Part shown: piece after piece, positions 46,716 through 55,896 of the stretch
Layout: the number at the start of each line of letters is the position of its first letter
Position numbering within the stretch: the first letter of the stretch is position 1
From: Gluconobacter kanchanaburiensis NBRC 103587
GTDB taxonomy: Bacteria; Pseudomonadota; Alphaproteobacteria; Acetobacterales; Acetobacteraceae
Reading direction: 5' to 3'
NCBI RefSeq assembly: GCF_007988905.1
Contig: NZ_BJVA01000017.1
Coordinates: 1 to 60,281 of the forward strand
Length of the DNA stretch: 60,281 nucleotides
The notes under the pieces: generated by a model
What the model saw: the letters and a program-made list of their open reading frames with translations, nothing else
The model's database searches: none
What the model was told of the DNA's origin: nothing
Translations under genes and position numbers: made by a program

Positions 46716-47822
46716 TCAGGCTGCTTCACGGGTGCCGTCGCGACTCAGGCTGCCCGCCGGCCCGGCTTCCCGGTTACGGACGACACCTGCATCGATATGC
46801 CGGTCATAAAACGCTTCAAGCAGACCCGTCGCTTCGGCCGCACTTTCCACTCCATTGATCGTGGAGCGGAACGTCGCCGACCCCGGAAGCCCGGCGGAAT
46901 ACCAGGACACATGCTTACGCGCGAGACGCAGCCCCGGCCGTTCGCCAAAATGATCGAGCATCATCCGGTAATGCCGCAGCGCGATTTCCTTTTCGGTCGC
47001 CAGATCCGGGTCCGGCACATCCTCGCCCGTCCGCAGGGACTGTGCGACCTGAGCCGTAAACCAGGGCCGCCCATAACAGCCGCGCCCGATCATGACACCG
47101 TCGGCCTGGGACTGATGCAGGGCTTCACGCGCGTCCCGGATGGTATTGATGTCCCCGTTGACGATAACCGGTAGCGACACCGCATCCTTCACCGTCTTCA
47201 CGAAACGCCAGTCCGCCGTCCCATTATAGAACATCTGCCGGGTGCGGCCATGAACGGTTACGAGCCGGATGCCACTCTCTTCCGCGATCTTCGCCAGACG
47301 CGGCGCATTCAGCGAGTTATGGTCCCAGCCCATACGCATCTTGAGCGTCACCGGCACATTCACAGCGCGGACGGTAGCTTCCAACAGCTTTCCAGCCAGA
47401 ACCTCGTCCCGCATCAGCGCGGAACCCGCCATCTGCCCGATCGCCACCTTCTTCACCGGACAGCCGAAATTGATATCGATGAGGTTCGCCCCCCCATCCG
47501 CCGAAATCTTCGCCGCCTGCGCCATCGCCTCAGGATCGCACCCGGCAAGCTGGACCGCGTTCGGCCCACGCTCGGCCATCCGGGCCATGCGCATGGTGTT
47601 TTCGTTCTCACGGATCATCGCCCACGACGCGATCATTTCCGACACGACCAGCCCTGCCCCCAGATCGCGGGCGAGCTGACGGAACGGCAGATCCGTGACA
47701 CCCGACAGGGGCGCCAGGATCACCGGATCCTCGATCACGACGCCCTGCCCCAAATCAATGGGTCGCAGAACACGGTTCGGAGGCGCGGTTTCGGAAACGT
47801 CAGAAGGAGAGGGAGCTGTCAT
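46716..47822 (-). CDS. dusB: tRNA-dihydrouridine synthase (DusB/NifR3 type)
   Basis: The enzyme reduces uridine to dihydrouridine in tRNA D-loops. The 368-residue product has [57 protein letters not shown] with the catalytic Cys, [35 protein letters not shown] and [13 protein letters not shown]. This gene is historically called nifR3 and normally sits directly before ntrB-ntrC. Here it is followed, 57 bases later, by the ntrC stub. Confidence 0.96.
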   Translation of the reverse strand: MTAPSPSDVSETAPPNRVLRPIDLGQGVVIEDPVILAPLSGVTDLPFRQLARDLGAGLVVSEMIASWAMIRENENTMRMARMAERGPNAVQLAGCDPEAMAQAAKISADGGANLIDINFGCPVKKVAIGQMAGSALMRDEVLAGKLLEATVRAVNVPVTLKMRMGWDHNSLNAPRLAKIAEESGIRLVTVHGRTRQMFYNGTADWRFVKTVKDAVSLPVIVNGDINTIRDAREALHQSQADGVMIGRGCYGRPWFTAQVAQSLRTGEDVPDPDLATEKEIALRHYRMMLDHFGERPGLRLARKHVSWYSAGLPGSATFRSTINGVESAAEATGLLEAFYDRHIDAGVVRNREAGPAGSLSRDGTREAA

Positions 47823-47935
47823 GGCCCGCCCAATTTAACCGTCACGTCCCGCAAGCGCAAACGCTCCTTTGCACGCAACTCCGCCCCCGGTCCGTACGCT
47901 ATTTTTCCATCTCTTCAGGCCATCCCGCCAGGAAG

Positions 47936-48184
47936 ATGAGCATACCCCACATCACGCCCAGCGACGGAACCCGCATTCACTACGAAAAACCGCGGCACAG
48001 CTACCTGATCGCACGCAAGGGTAGTCTTCTGTTGCCGGAAGGACCGTCCCGGGAGGCACAGCACATGTCCAACTGCACCGACGTCGAGTTCGAGGACAAC
48101 GCCCATATGGTGTTTCTCGACGAACCTGACGTCAATCCGTCGCGCCGATTTCCGAGCGATGCCGCTTCAGACCGTCCTGCGTGA
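47936..48184 (+). CDS. small protein of unknown function
   Basis: The 82-residue product begins MSIPHITPSDGTRIHYEKPRH and has no recognised domain. A good ribosome site (AGGAAG) precedes the ATG. Its last 53 bases overlap the end of the convergent gene at 48132-48512. The charged, non-hydrophobic sequence suggests a cytoplasmic protein. Whether it is expressed is not certain. Confidence 0.5.
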   Translation: MSIPHITPSDGTRIHYEKPRHSYLIARKGSLLLPEGPSREAQHMSNCTDVEFEDNAHMVFLDEPDVNPSRRFPSDAASDRPA

Positions 48185-48512
48185 TGACGAAACGTCCGTC
48201 CTCACGCAGTTCGGAAAGCCCCAGTCGCTCCAACCGTTCCAGACAAGGCTGGTCCTTCAGACCCGTCGGACGCCCCGCGGACGCACACAGCAAAAGCCGG
48301 TGCAGCGTGGAGCGGCAGCATGTCTCGAGATAGGGCTCGTCATAAAATTCACTGCCAGCCTGAAGGCCGGATTGCGGAACGAACTCAGGAACGGATTCAA
48401 CTGCGGGGGCGTTGGGCATGTCTTCGCGTCTATCGCGTCCCCGTCCGCCCGCCAAGACAAAACCCCGTTCATCCTCACTCAGGCACGCCAAGCCATCCCC
48501 CACCTGATGCAT
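48132..48512 (-). CDS. small winged-helix-like protein of unknown function
   Basis: With the start at 48512 the product has 126 residues, beginning MHQVGDGLACLSEDERGFVLAG. The C-terminal part (CLERLERLGLSELREDGRFVITQDGLKRHRSEI) has the shape of a winged-helix segment with a strand pair and the pattern common in alphaproteobacterial transcription-related proteins. A longer start at 48545 would overlap pyrD by two bases. The gene faces pyrD divergently. The function is unknown. Confidence 0.6.
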   Translation of the reverse strand: MHQVGDGLACLSEDERGFVLAGGRGRDRREDMPNAPAVESVPEFVPQSGLQAGSEFYDEPYLETCCRSTLHRLLLCASAGRPTGLKDQPCLERLERLGLSELREDGRFVITQDGLKRHRSEIGATD

Positions 48513-48543
48513 AGCCCTCCAGTTTAGGGTAAGGAAACGAGTC

Positions 48544-49617
48544 ATGATCGATCTCGGAACGCTCGTCACCCCGCTTCTGCACCGCTTCGATACCGAAACG
48601 GCGCATGAACTCGCCATTCACTCCCTTGCCCTCGGTCTCGGCGGTCAAGCCGCCAAGGACGTCCCGGCCCTGTCGACACGCACGCTCGGCCTGCGCTTTC
48701 CCAACCCGATCGGCCTTGCCGCCGGGTTCGACAAGGACGCACGGGCCATTCGTCCGCTGGCAAAGCTGGGCTTCGGACATATCGAGGCCGGGACCGTCAC
48801 CCCCCGCCCGCAGCCCGGCAATCCCGGCCCCCGCCTGTTCCGGCTGGTCGAGGATGGCGCGATCATTAACCGCATGGGTTTCAATGGCTGTGGCGTCGAC
48901 CGCTTCTGCCGTCGCCTTGGCCGCCTGCATCGTCCAATGCCCAACGGCCGGATGCGGGGCGCAACCGTACCGCTCGGGGTAAATATCGGAATCAACAAAA
49001 CCGGCTCTGACCCGCTGCGGGACTATCCGGACCTTGTGGCCCGAGTCCGGCCCTATACCGATTACATCACCATGAACCTGTCTTCGCCCAACACACCGGG
49101 GCTGCGGGATCTCCAGTCGGCCGACATGCTGAAAGAACTGCTGGCCGCGATCAACGCGCGCAATCCCGAGCGTCCTCCGCTCCTGGTGAAGCTCGCCCCG
49201 GATCTGGACGACAGCTCCTACGAACCAATCCTCGAAGCCGCCATTGAAGGCGGTGCGCAGGGTCTTATCCTGACCAACACCACCATCGCCCGTCCCGGCA
49301 GCCTGCGCGATCCCGCGGCCCGTGAGATCGGTGGCCTGTCGGGCCGACCGCTCGCCCCGCGGTCACGCGATGTCCTGCGGATTGTCTCCGGTCTGAACAG
49401 GGGGCGTCTGGCGCTGATTTCCTGTGGCGGCATCGAAACCGGCGAGGACATTCTCGCCCGCATCCGTCTGGGTGCGGACATGGTGCAGATCTATTCGTCC
49501 TTCATTCTTCAGGGACCCGGCATTCTCACACGGATGAAAACGGAACTTCTGGATGCCATGCGCCGGGACGGGTTCGAATCCGTGGCCGATGCCCATGGCG
49601 TCGATCGCCCGCACTGA
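48544..49617 (+). CDS. pyrD: quinone-dependent dihydroorotate dehydrogenase
   Basis: PyrD (class 2) oxidises dihydroorotate to orotate in the membrane, passing electrons to quinone. The 357-residue product shows the N-terminal membrane-contact helices (LLHRFDTETAHELAIHSLALGL), FPNPIGLAAGFDKDA, GFGHIEAGTVTPRPQPGNPGPRLFRL, NRMGFNG, GVNIGINK, DYITMNLSSPNTPGLRDLQ with catalytic Ser, LVKLAPDL, LTNTTIARPG and the C-terminal ISCGGIETGEDILARIRLGADMVQIYSSFI. The ATG at 48544 has AAGGAAA upstream. A terminator follows at 49672-49709. Confidence 0.97.
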   Translation: MIDLGTLVTPLLHRFDTETAHELAIHSLALGLGGQAAKDVPALSTRTLGLRFPNPIGLAAGFDKDARAIRPLAKLGFGHIEAGTVTPRPQPGNPGPRLFRLVEDGAIINRMGFNGCGVDRFCRRLGRLHRPMPNGRMRGATVPLGVNIGINKTGSDPLRDYPDLVARVRPYTDYITMNLSSPNTPGLRDLQSADMLKELLAAINARNPERPPLLVKLAPDLDDSSYEPILEAAIEGGAQGLILTNTTIARPGSLRDPAAREIGGLSGRPLAPRSRDVLRIVSGLNRGRLALISCGGIETGEDILARIRLGADMVQIYSSFILQGPGILTRMKTELLDAMRRDGFESVADAHGVDRPH

Positions 49618-49671
49618 TCCCTCCCGCCCTTTCATCTCCAAAGGTTTCTTTTTGCGGGGCGTCTTTATCTC

Positions 49672-49709
49672 AGGGCATCTTTCCCGCCGAGGGACAGATG
49701 CCCTTTTTT
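49672..49709 (+). terminator. intrinsic terminator after pyrD
   Basis: Nine-base arms AGGGCATCT (49672-49680) and AGATGCCCT (49696-49704) enclose a loop with its own small hairpin (TCCC/GGGA). The right arm runs into TTTTTT (49704-49709), a normal rho-independent layout. Confidence 0.85.
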
Positions 49710-49827
49710 CCAGGCGCCCTTTTTCCGGCAGCCCCGGAAACCCCGACGCAATCGAACCTCTCCGCTCCGGGCTCGTTGAATCCCCTATCAAGCCCCCTTA
49801 CCAAGCCACTGAACGGAATAAATTCGC

Positions 49828-52254
49828 ATGACCACACGGCCTGCCGCGCGCGCTTTTCCATACCCCAACAAACCGCGCTCCGAGACTGTCCGTGGACCAC
49901 TGCCGGGTTTTCTGTTTCTTGTTCTGACGCTGCTCGGTGCCGGCCTCTCCAGTATCGGTACACCCGCTCTGGCCGCTGCCCAGACGTCTACCGCTCCCGC
50001 CAAAGAGGCCCCGAAAGACGCGTCGAAAGGCGCACCTGCCGATCAGGCCACCTCAGGGTTGGGCTGGAGCGCGGTATCCGCATCCATAAGCCGCCAGCTT
50101 GACGATAATGCCACAGTCCTGCGCCAAGTCTTCGCGATCCTGAACCGCAAGGATGCGACCACCGGCAACAGTGAGCTCGACGCCCTGTCGTCACAGGTCC
50201 AGAAGGTCCAGCAGAACACGCAGGATGCCGTCACACAGATCCAGTCCTATGACAGCATCATCGAATCCTTCCTGAAGATTCTCGGCCCCAAGGCCGCAGA
50301 CAACGAGGATGTCTCCGTCACCTCCCAGCGTCAGCGGATGCAGCAGAACTCCCAGTCCGTGAAGTCGGCGCTGATGAGAGCCAAGCTGTATAATCTTCAG
50401 GCCCAGCAGCTTGGCACCGCCATCAACGCCCGCCGCACCCGACTCCAGCACGCCGCCCTGTCCGAGCACACCGTCTCGCCGCTGGCGCCGCGTTTCTGGC
50501 GAACCCTTCTGACGGAACGCGCCGAGAACCGTTATTCCCTGCACGCAGGCGGCGTCCTGTCAGACTGGCTTTACCTCCTGATCGGATGTGCCATCACCTT
50601 CGCCGCCATCGGCGTGAGTTCGCCGTTGATCCTTCGCCTTCTCAAACGCTGTGGCGCCCATTTCCGCACGGCAACGGAAGACAGCGTGCGTGAAGCCCTC
50701 TCCGGCAGCATTATCGCCATCACGCTGAATGGCGCACTCGAAGCCCTGATCGCCACTCTGGCCTGGTTCATCTGGGCCGCCGCAGCCCTTCCCGAAGATG
50801 GAGGCCCGATCGCGGCCGTAATCGGCGAAACCGTACCGGTCTGCGGCTTCATCATTGGCGCGGGGCTGCCGATCTTCGGACGCAGGGGCGTTCTCGCACA
50901 GGGCAATCCCGGCGAGCGCAAAGCCCTGCACGGCGTGGACTGGATCCTCGCGATCAGCATCCTTCTCCTCGACCTCCTGCGCACCTTTCAGGCTCAGGAT
51001 GCTTTCGGCCAAACACTTCAGATCCTGCTTGAAATCGCTTTCTCGATCGGCGTCGCCGCCTGCGCGGTGGATACGTTCCGCAGACTCGGCAACCAGAACG
51101 ATACCCGCGGCTTCGCCCCTTCCGCCCTAGGCGTCTCCAGCCTTCTGCTCGTGGTAACGGTCATCTCGATCCTTCTGGGTTACGTGGCCTTCGCGTTCAC
51201 CCTCAACGGCTGGCTGCTCTCCCTCGGTACGGGCGTCGCCATCGTTACATTGCTGGGACTGTGCTGGCGCGATGTGCTGGAGCGCCTGTTCTCCGAGGGC
51301 GGATTTTTCAGCCGCCGCCTCGTTCAGCTCGGCCTGACCCAACGCCGCCTGTCCCAGATCGGGGTCATTCTCTCGGGCGCGGGAAACGTCCTTCTCCTGC
51401 TGCTGCTGTTTTCCATCGCCCAGACGGATGGCAGCTTCAGCGTCGCCGACATCACCAACCGTCTCTGGCTTCTGTTCGTCGGCAACACGATCCACGGTGT
51501 GAAGATCTCACTGGACACAGTGGTCCTCGCCATCGTCCTGCTCGTCGTCGCCTATTACGCGATCCGTCAGACACGCTCGTGGATCCGGGACCGGTTCTTC
51601 CCTACCACCCGTCTGGATATCGGCAGCCGGACCTCCATCCTGAGCATCTTTACCTACTGCTCCTGGATCATCGTTGGACTGGGCATTCTGTCGATTGCCG
51701 GTGTGTCCGTGCAGAACCTGACCTGGGTAGTCAGCGCACTCTCGGTCGGTATCGGCTTTGGCCTTCAATCCATCGTACAGAATTTTGTCTCCGGCGTGAT
51801 CCTGATGGCGGAGCGTCCCGTCCGGGTCGGAGACATGGTCGAGATCGCGGGCACGCGCGGAGACGTCAAGCGCATCAGCATCCGCGCCACCGATATCGGG
51901 TTGAGTGACGGCTCGACCATGATCGTTCCGAACTCCCAATTCATCACGACCAGCATCAAGAACGCCACGCTCAGTGGTGCGACCGGCGCCCTGACCCTGA
52001 CGTTCCAGGTCCCGCTGACGACTGATCCGGAAAAAGCGAAAGCCATGCTGCTGGAAGTTGCGGCCCATCGGGACGAGGTACTCGCCACGCCGTCTCCCAA
52101 GGTCCGGGTCAGCGCCATCGCCGGAGACAGCCTGACGATGACCCTGAGCGTCGCACTTGCTTCAGCACGCGATGGCGGCAGCGTTCAGGATGCCATTCTT
52201 TTCGATGTGTTCCGCCGCTTCCACGCCGAGGATATCGCTATTACGACAGCCTGA
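49828..52254 (+). CDS. large mechanosensitive channel (MscS family, DUF3772)
   Basis: The 808-residue protein has a signal peptide (ending ASIGTPALAAAQ region), an extended N-terminal periplasmic helical domain (VSASISRQLDDNATVLRQVFAIL, ALSSQVQKVQQNTQDAVTQIQSYDSII; the DUF3772 part), several membrane segments from about residue 245 to 590, and the MscS core at the C-terminus: IVGLGILSIAGVSVQNLTWVVSALSVGIGFGLQSIVQNFVSGVILMAERPVRVGDMVEI, then the beta domain (GLSDGSTMIVPNSQFI). These channels release solutes on osmotic downshock. Confidence 0.95.
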   Translation: MTTRPAARAFPYPNKPRSETVRGPLPGFLFLVLTLLGAGLSSIGTPALAAAQTSTAPAKEAPKDASKGAPADQATSGLGWSAVSASISRQLDDNATVLRQVFAILNRKDATTGNSELDALSSQVQKVQQNTQDAVTQIQSYDSIIESFLKILGPKAADNEDVSVTSQRQRMQQNSQSVKSALMRAKLYNLQAQQLGTAINARRTRLQHAALSEHTVSPLAPRFWRTLLTERAENRYSLHAGGVLSDWLYLLIGCAITFAAIGVSSPLILRLLKRCGAHFRTATEDSVREALSGSIIAITLNGALEALIATLAWFIWAAAALPEDGGPIAAVIGETVPVCGFIIGAGLPIFGRRGVLAQGNPGERKALHGVDWILAISILLLDLLRTFQAQDAFGQTLQILLEIAFSIGVAACAVDTFRRLGNQNDTRGFAPSALGVSSLLLVVTVISILLGYVAFAFTLNGWLLSLGTGVAIVTLLGLCWRDVLERLFSEGGFFSRRLVQLGLTQRRLSQIGVILSGAGNVLLLLLLFSIAQTDGSFSVADITNRLWLLFVGNTIHGVKISLDTVVLAIVLLVVAYYAIRQTRSWIRDRFFPTTRLDIGSRTSILSIFTYCSWIIVGLGILSIAGVSVQNLTWVVSALSVGIGFGLQSIVQNFVSGVILMAERPVRVGDMVEIAGTRGDVKRISIRATDIGLSDGSTMIVPNSQFITTSIKNATLSGATGALTLTFQVPLTTDPEKAKAMLLEVAAHRDEVLATPSPKVRVSAIAGDSLTMTLSVALASARDGGSVQDAILFDVFRRFHAEDIAITTA

Positions 52255-52265
52255 TCACAATTCCG

Positions 52266-52308
52266 GGACAGGACGCCGGGAAATGCTCGATTTCCGGCCG
52301 TCCTGTCC
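52266..52308 (+). terminator. long hairpin after the mscS-type gene
   Basis: Ten-base arms GGACAGGACG (52266-52275) and CGTCCTGTCC (52299-52308), extended inward by CGGGAAAT/ATTTCCGG pairs, lie between the mscS stop and the next gene. No strong T-run. Likely terminator. Confidence 0.65.
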
Positions 52309-52347
52309 TTAAGGTCAAACTGTTCAGAGAGGCCAGAATCCCGACCG

Positions 52348-52833
52348 ATGCCATCCCCGACACAGTTTCCTGATGAAAAGATAGCCGGACAGGTCTTTCA
52401 CCTGCCGGTGCGCTCAAGGACGCTCTCCATGGCGGAAGCAGCGGTTTATCTGGGGCTGCCGGAGCGGCGGATGAAACTGCTGACGGTTCTTGGGACAGGC
52501 CCGGCACGGACCCAGACCCCGGATGGCAAAATCGCCTATCGCCGCGAGGATCTCGAACTCTATCTCACGGCGATGCATGAAAAAGCGGATATTTCCGGAA
52601 CGGAAATGGTCCGCCGACGCTCACAGGCTGCCGCGAGCCGCCAGCGCGCACTCGAACTGGTTCAGATCGGGAGCCGGACCGGTTTTCCCGATCCGGACCC
52701 GTTCATGATGCTGGCCACCGGTGCGGAGGCCCGTCAGCACGCCTGTTTTTTCGTTATCAAAGTCATGGCGCTGTTCGGACTGATCATGCTCTGCATTTCG
52801 TCCACCCCGCTGCTGAGAGCCCATTTCAACTGA
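52348..52833 (+). CDS. helix-turn-helix protein with C-terminal membrane segment
   Basis: The 161-residue product carries, at about residues 25-70, a MerR/excisionase-like helix-turn-helix (TLSMAEAAVYLGLPERRMKLLTVLG, DGKIAYRREDLELYL) and, at about 132-155, a hydrophobic segment (ACFFVIKVMALFGLIMLCISS). The rest is Ala/Arg-rich. A DNA-binding domain tied to a C-terminal membrane anchor suggests a membrane-bound regulator. No family was recognised. It follows the mscS gene and converges on the oxidoreductase gene. Confidence 0.7.
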   Translation: MPSPTQFPDEKIAGQVFHLPVRSRTLSMAEAAVYLGLPERRMKLLTVLGTGPARTQTPDGKIAYRREDLELYLTAMHEKADISGTEMVRRRSQAAASRQRALELVQIGSRTGFPDPDPFMMLATGAEARQHACFFVIKVMALFGLIMLCISSTPLLRAHFN

Positions 52834-52840
52834 CAGGCCG

Positions 52841-53854
52841 TCATTCAAAACCGCAGAGCACGGCCTTTCCAATGCCACGGCCGCTTTCAAGCAGTTCATG
52901 CGCCCTGCGCAGGTTGGCGATCGTGATTGGGCCCAGCATGTCATGCAGGGTGGTCTTCAGCAGCCCGGCCTCAACCAGAGACGCCACCTGCCCCAAAATT
53001 CTGCCCTGAACCTGCATGTCCGGCGTCTCGAACATCGGACGGGCGAACATATACTCCCAGTGCACGGAGAGCGATTTACGCTTGAACGGCATGATATCGA
53101 ACTCACCGGGATCGTCGATCAGCGCCAGCGCACCCTGCGGCGCCAGAGAGCGGACGATCGCATCCCGATGTTCGCCCGATGCTGTCAGGCCTGCCACATA
53201 ACGCACCTGCGGAAGTCCGATCCGCGCCAGTTCCTGATCCAGCGGGCGGCGATGGTCAATGATATGGTGGGCACCCATTTCGAGGCACCACGCTATCGTT
53301 TCGGGACGGGACGCGGTGGCGATAACGGTCAGCCCCGTCAGACGACGGGCAATCTGGGTCAGGATCGAGCCTACGCCTCCTGCCCCGCCGACAATCAGGA
53401 TCGCATCCGGATTTTCCATCTGGCCCAGCGTAACCCCCAGCCGGTCGAACAGCAGTTCCCAAGCGGTCAGGGACGTCAGGGGCAACGCGGCGGCTTCTGC
53501 ATCCGAAAGCGTCTTCGGAGCTAATGCGATCAGGCGCTCATCAACGGCCTGAAACCGCGCATCGCTGCCCTGACGCTGGGCACTGCCTGCATAGAAGACC
53601 CGATCCCCGGCGCGGAAGCCCCGCACCTGTCCTCCCGTTGCAACGACGGTCCCGACGGCATCATATCCCAGAACACGAGGCTCGTTGTCCGGCGGGTCCA
53701 TCGACCGTAGTTTCGTATCGACCGGATTGACCGAAACAGCCCGGATTTCAACAACGACATCGCGCGGTCCGGGCACAGGCGTCGGAATATCCAGTTCCAC
53801 CAGAGCGTCCGCCTCGTCCATCCGCGTGGCACGCCTGTGTCCGAAAGCTTTCAT
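52841..53854 (-). CDS. zinc-type alcohol dehydrogenase / quinone oxidoreductase-like protein
   Basis: The 337-residue protein is a medium-chain dehydrogenase without the zinc-binding residues of true alcohol dehydrogenase, as in the zinc-binding alcohol dehydrogenase family (YhdH/ZtnA-like): KAFGHRRATRMDEADALVELDIPTP, SVNPVDTKLRSMDPP, LGYDAVGTVVATGGQVRGFRAGDRVFYAGS, LPLTSLTAWELLFDRLGV, ILIVGGAGGVGSILTQIARRLTGL, HHIIDHRRPLDQEL. NADPH-dependent reduction of an unknown quinone or aldehyde is likely. It is 41 bases upstream of the next gene in the same direction. Confidence 0.9.
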   Translation of the reverse strand: MKAFGHRRATRMDEADALVELDIPTPVPGPRDVVVEIRAVSVNPVDTKLRSMDPPDNEPRVLGYDAVGTVVATGGQVRGFRAGDRVFYAGSAQRQGSDARFQAVDERLIALAPKTLSDAEAAALPLTSLTAWELLFDRLGVTLGQMENPDAILIVGGAGGVGSILTQIARRLTGLTVIATASRPETIAWCLEMGAHHIIDHRRPLDQELARIGLPQVRYVAGLTASGEHRDAIVRSLAPQGALALIDDPGEFDIMPFKRKSLSVHWEYMFARPMFETPDMQVQGRILGQVASLVEAGLLKTTLHDMLGPITIANLRRAHELLESGRGIGKAVLCGFE

Positions 53855-53894
53855 AAGAATGATCCTTCAGTCCGGAATGTCGCAGCAGAGTGGC

Positions 53895-55079
53895 TCAGCC
53901 GTGACGATCCATCAGCATGTTCGTCACCGCTGCCTTGAAGGGCAGAAGCCGGTTGGCCAGTGCCAGACCCGCCCGGCGCGCCATCAGGAATGGCGTCTCG
54001 TCGCGGGTATAAACGGTTGCGATTGCATTGGTGGCCGCAAAGAGCGGCGCTGTCGCCAGGCGGTGCGTCCTCTCGAAACGCGACAGGACCGACGGGTCTC
54101 CCGCGTCTCCCGGGCCGTCAGCAATGGCACGCGCCAGAACCTCCTGCCCCTTGAGCCCGAGATTGAATCCGTGAGCCGTGATGGGATGCATCCCCACGGC
54201 CGCATCGCCGATCAGCGCCAGACGCTGCGCCTGGAACCTGTGGGCATAGACAGCCTTGAGCGGATAGACGCAGCGGGCACTTTCCAGGGTCATCTGTCCC
54301 ATTCGCCCCTGCGTCCGGGCCGTGATGTCTTCACTGAAAGCCCGCCCGTCCAGCGCCTGAAGACGTGCGATTTCTTCGGGTTCGAGCGTCAGGACCAGCG
54401 ATGAACACGAGCCCGGGCGGTCGTCAGGAGCGACGGGAAGAAGAGCGATCGTCTGCCCTTCGTCGAACCACTGGAGCGCGGTATTGGCATGAGGCTCAGG
54501 ATGGCGCATCCGGCAGACCATGATGTTCCGCTGAAAGTCATGAACAATCGCCCCAATTCCGGCTTCTTTGCGCAGGCGCGAGAAACGCCCGTCCGCCGCG
54601 ACCAGCAGGTCCGCTTCCAGACGCTCCCCGTTCGCCAGCACAACCCCTGCCGACCGGGCATCATGCCACGAACTGGCAATGCCTTCGCCGGCCCGGATCT
54701 CCACGCCTGGCGTCCGCTGCGCCACCCGATAAAGGGCGCGACGGATCAGATGGTTCGCGACCATATGACCGAGAGCATCCGGGCCGTCCGCAGGCGCATC
54801 GAAAAGAAGGGGGGGATTCCCGGCCTTGCCGGTCTCGATCCGGGCGGTATGCATCGGACAGATGCTGCCCGCCGGGATTTCCTCCCATGCCCCGATCGAC
54901 CGGAGCCACTCGGATGCATGGTGCGCCAGTGCGATCTCACGCCCGTCAAAAGGCGCGTCGGCCAGTACGGCTGCGGGAGAGCGCTCGACAATACAGACCT
55001 TCCGGCCGGCCCGTCCAAGAGAAATGGCGCAGGCCAGACCGACCGGGCCACCTCCGGCAACAATAACGTCGTAACGCAT
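53895..55079 (-). CDS. UbiH/UbiF/VisC-type FAD-dependent hydroxylase
   Basis: The protein is a flavin monooxygenase of the ubiquinone biosynthesis family. Motifs: YDVIVAGGGPVGLACAISLGRAGRKVCIVER (N-terminal Rossmann, FAD), ALAHHASEWLRSIG, LVAADGRFSRLRKEAG (the DG motif), and ALIGDAAVGMHPITAHGFNLGLKG (second FAD motif). Which position on the quinone ring is hydroxylated is not fixed by sequence. I start at ATG 55079 (coupled to the nitroreductase stop, four bases upstream); ATG at 55094 is an alternative. Confidence 0.93.
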   Translation of the reverse strand: MRYDVIVAGGGPVGLACAISLGRAGRKVCIVERSPAAVLADAPFDGREIALAHHASEWLRSIGAWEEIPAGSICPMHTARIETGKAGNPPLLFDAPADGPDALGHMVANHLIRRALYRVAQRTPGVEIRAGEGIASSWHDARSAGVVLANGERLEADLLVAADGRFSRLRKEAGIGAIVHDFQRNIMVCRMRHPEPHANTALQWFDEGQTIALLPVAPDDRPGSCSSLVLTLEPEEIARLQALDGRAFSEDITARTQGRMGQMTLESARCVYPLKAVYAHRFQAQRLALIGDAAVGMHPITAHGFNLGLKGQEVLARAIADGPGDAGDPSVLSRFERTHRLATAPLFAATNAIATVYTRDETPFLMARRAGLALANRLLPFKAAVTNMLMDRHG

Positions 55080-55083
55080 CCGA

Positions 55084-55686
55084 TCAGCCGGCATCTGCGG
55101 GAAATTTTACGGGCTCTCCCTTCCACACCGCCATATAGTCATCGATTTCGGGACGCTTGCGTTCGTCAGAATGTTTGGCAGGCGTTCCCACAAACAAGAA
55201 CCCCGCAAGACGATGGGGCTCGGGCAGACCCAGAGCCTCAAGCAGGGCACGATCCTCGCAGAAGGGACCAGTCACCCACATTCCGCCAAATCCAGCAGCA
55301 TGAAGGGCATTGAGAACATTCATCGCTCCCGCGGCAACTGCCATTTCCTGTTCGATAACAGGGATCTTGCCTTCCGGACGCAGATGCATGCCCAGCGCGA
55401 CAATCATCGGCATACTGGAGAAACGCTGGTGTCGCTTGGTCTTCTTGGCAGCAGGCGCATCCGGCTCCTGCCGTCCCATCGCCTCCACGACGAGATCGGC
55501 AAAGGCCTCCCGGTGCTTGCCCTTGATGACGGTATAGCGCCAGGGGCGCATCTTTCCATGATCGGGGGCCCGCAGGCCGGCCGACAGAATGGTCCGGAGT
55601 TCATCCCCCTTAGGCGGCGGCTCGACGAGATGGTCCGTCGAGGCGCGGGAGAGAAGGACGTCGAGGGGGGAATGATGATGTGCCAT
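55084..55686 (-). CDS. nitroreductase family protein (YdjA-like)
   Basis: The 200-residue product starts at ATG 55686 (MAHHHSPLDVLLSRAS). It has the YdjA-like nitroreductase pattern: LVEPPPKGDELRTILSAGLRAPDHGKMRPWRYTVIKG, LVVEAMGR, GAMNVLNALHAAGFGGMWVTGPFCED, PHRLAGFLFVGTP. These enzymes bind FMN and use NAD(P)H; physiological substrate unknown. It is transcribed with the UbiH-like gene and is divergent from hisB. Confidence 0.9.
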   Translation of the reverse strand: MAHHHSPLDVLLSRASTDHLVEPPPKGDELRTILSAGLRAPDHGKMRPWRYTVIKGKHREAFADLVVEAMGRQEPDAPAAKKTKRHQRFSSMPMIVALGMHLRPEGKIPVIEQEMAVAAGAMNVLNALHAAGFGGMWVTGPFCEDRALLEALGLPEPHRLAGFLFVGTPAKHSDERKRPEIDDYMAVWKGEPVKFPADAG

Positions 55687-55896
55687 AGTCCGGAAATATG
55701 GCCCCTTCTCCCCGCCCCGCCAAGGGCAATTTCCCGTCCCGGCACATCTCAAGAAATAGTGAGGACAATTCAGGACGGTCGATACGCTTCGGCATCTTCC
55801 CAGGCATGGCTTTTCCTGCGGGCCAACTCAGGTTTTTACAGCCATGTTCGCCGCGGAGCGTGGAAATCCGCACCACTGTAGTGTAGCAGGAAGTTC

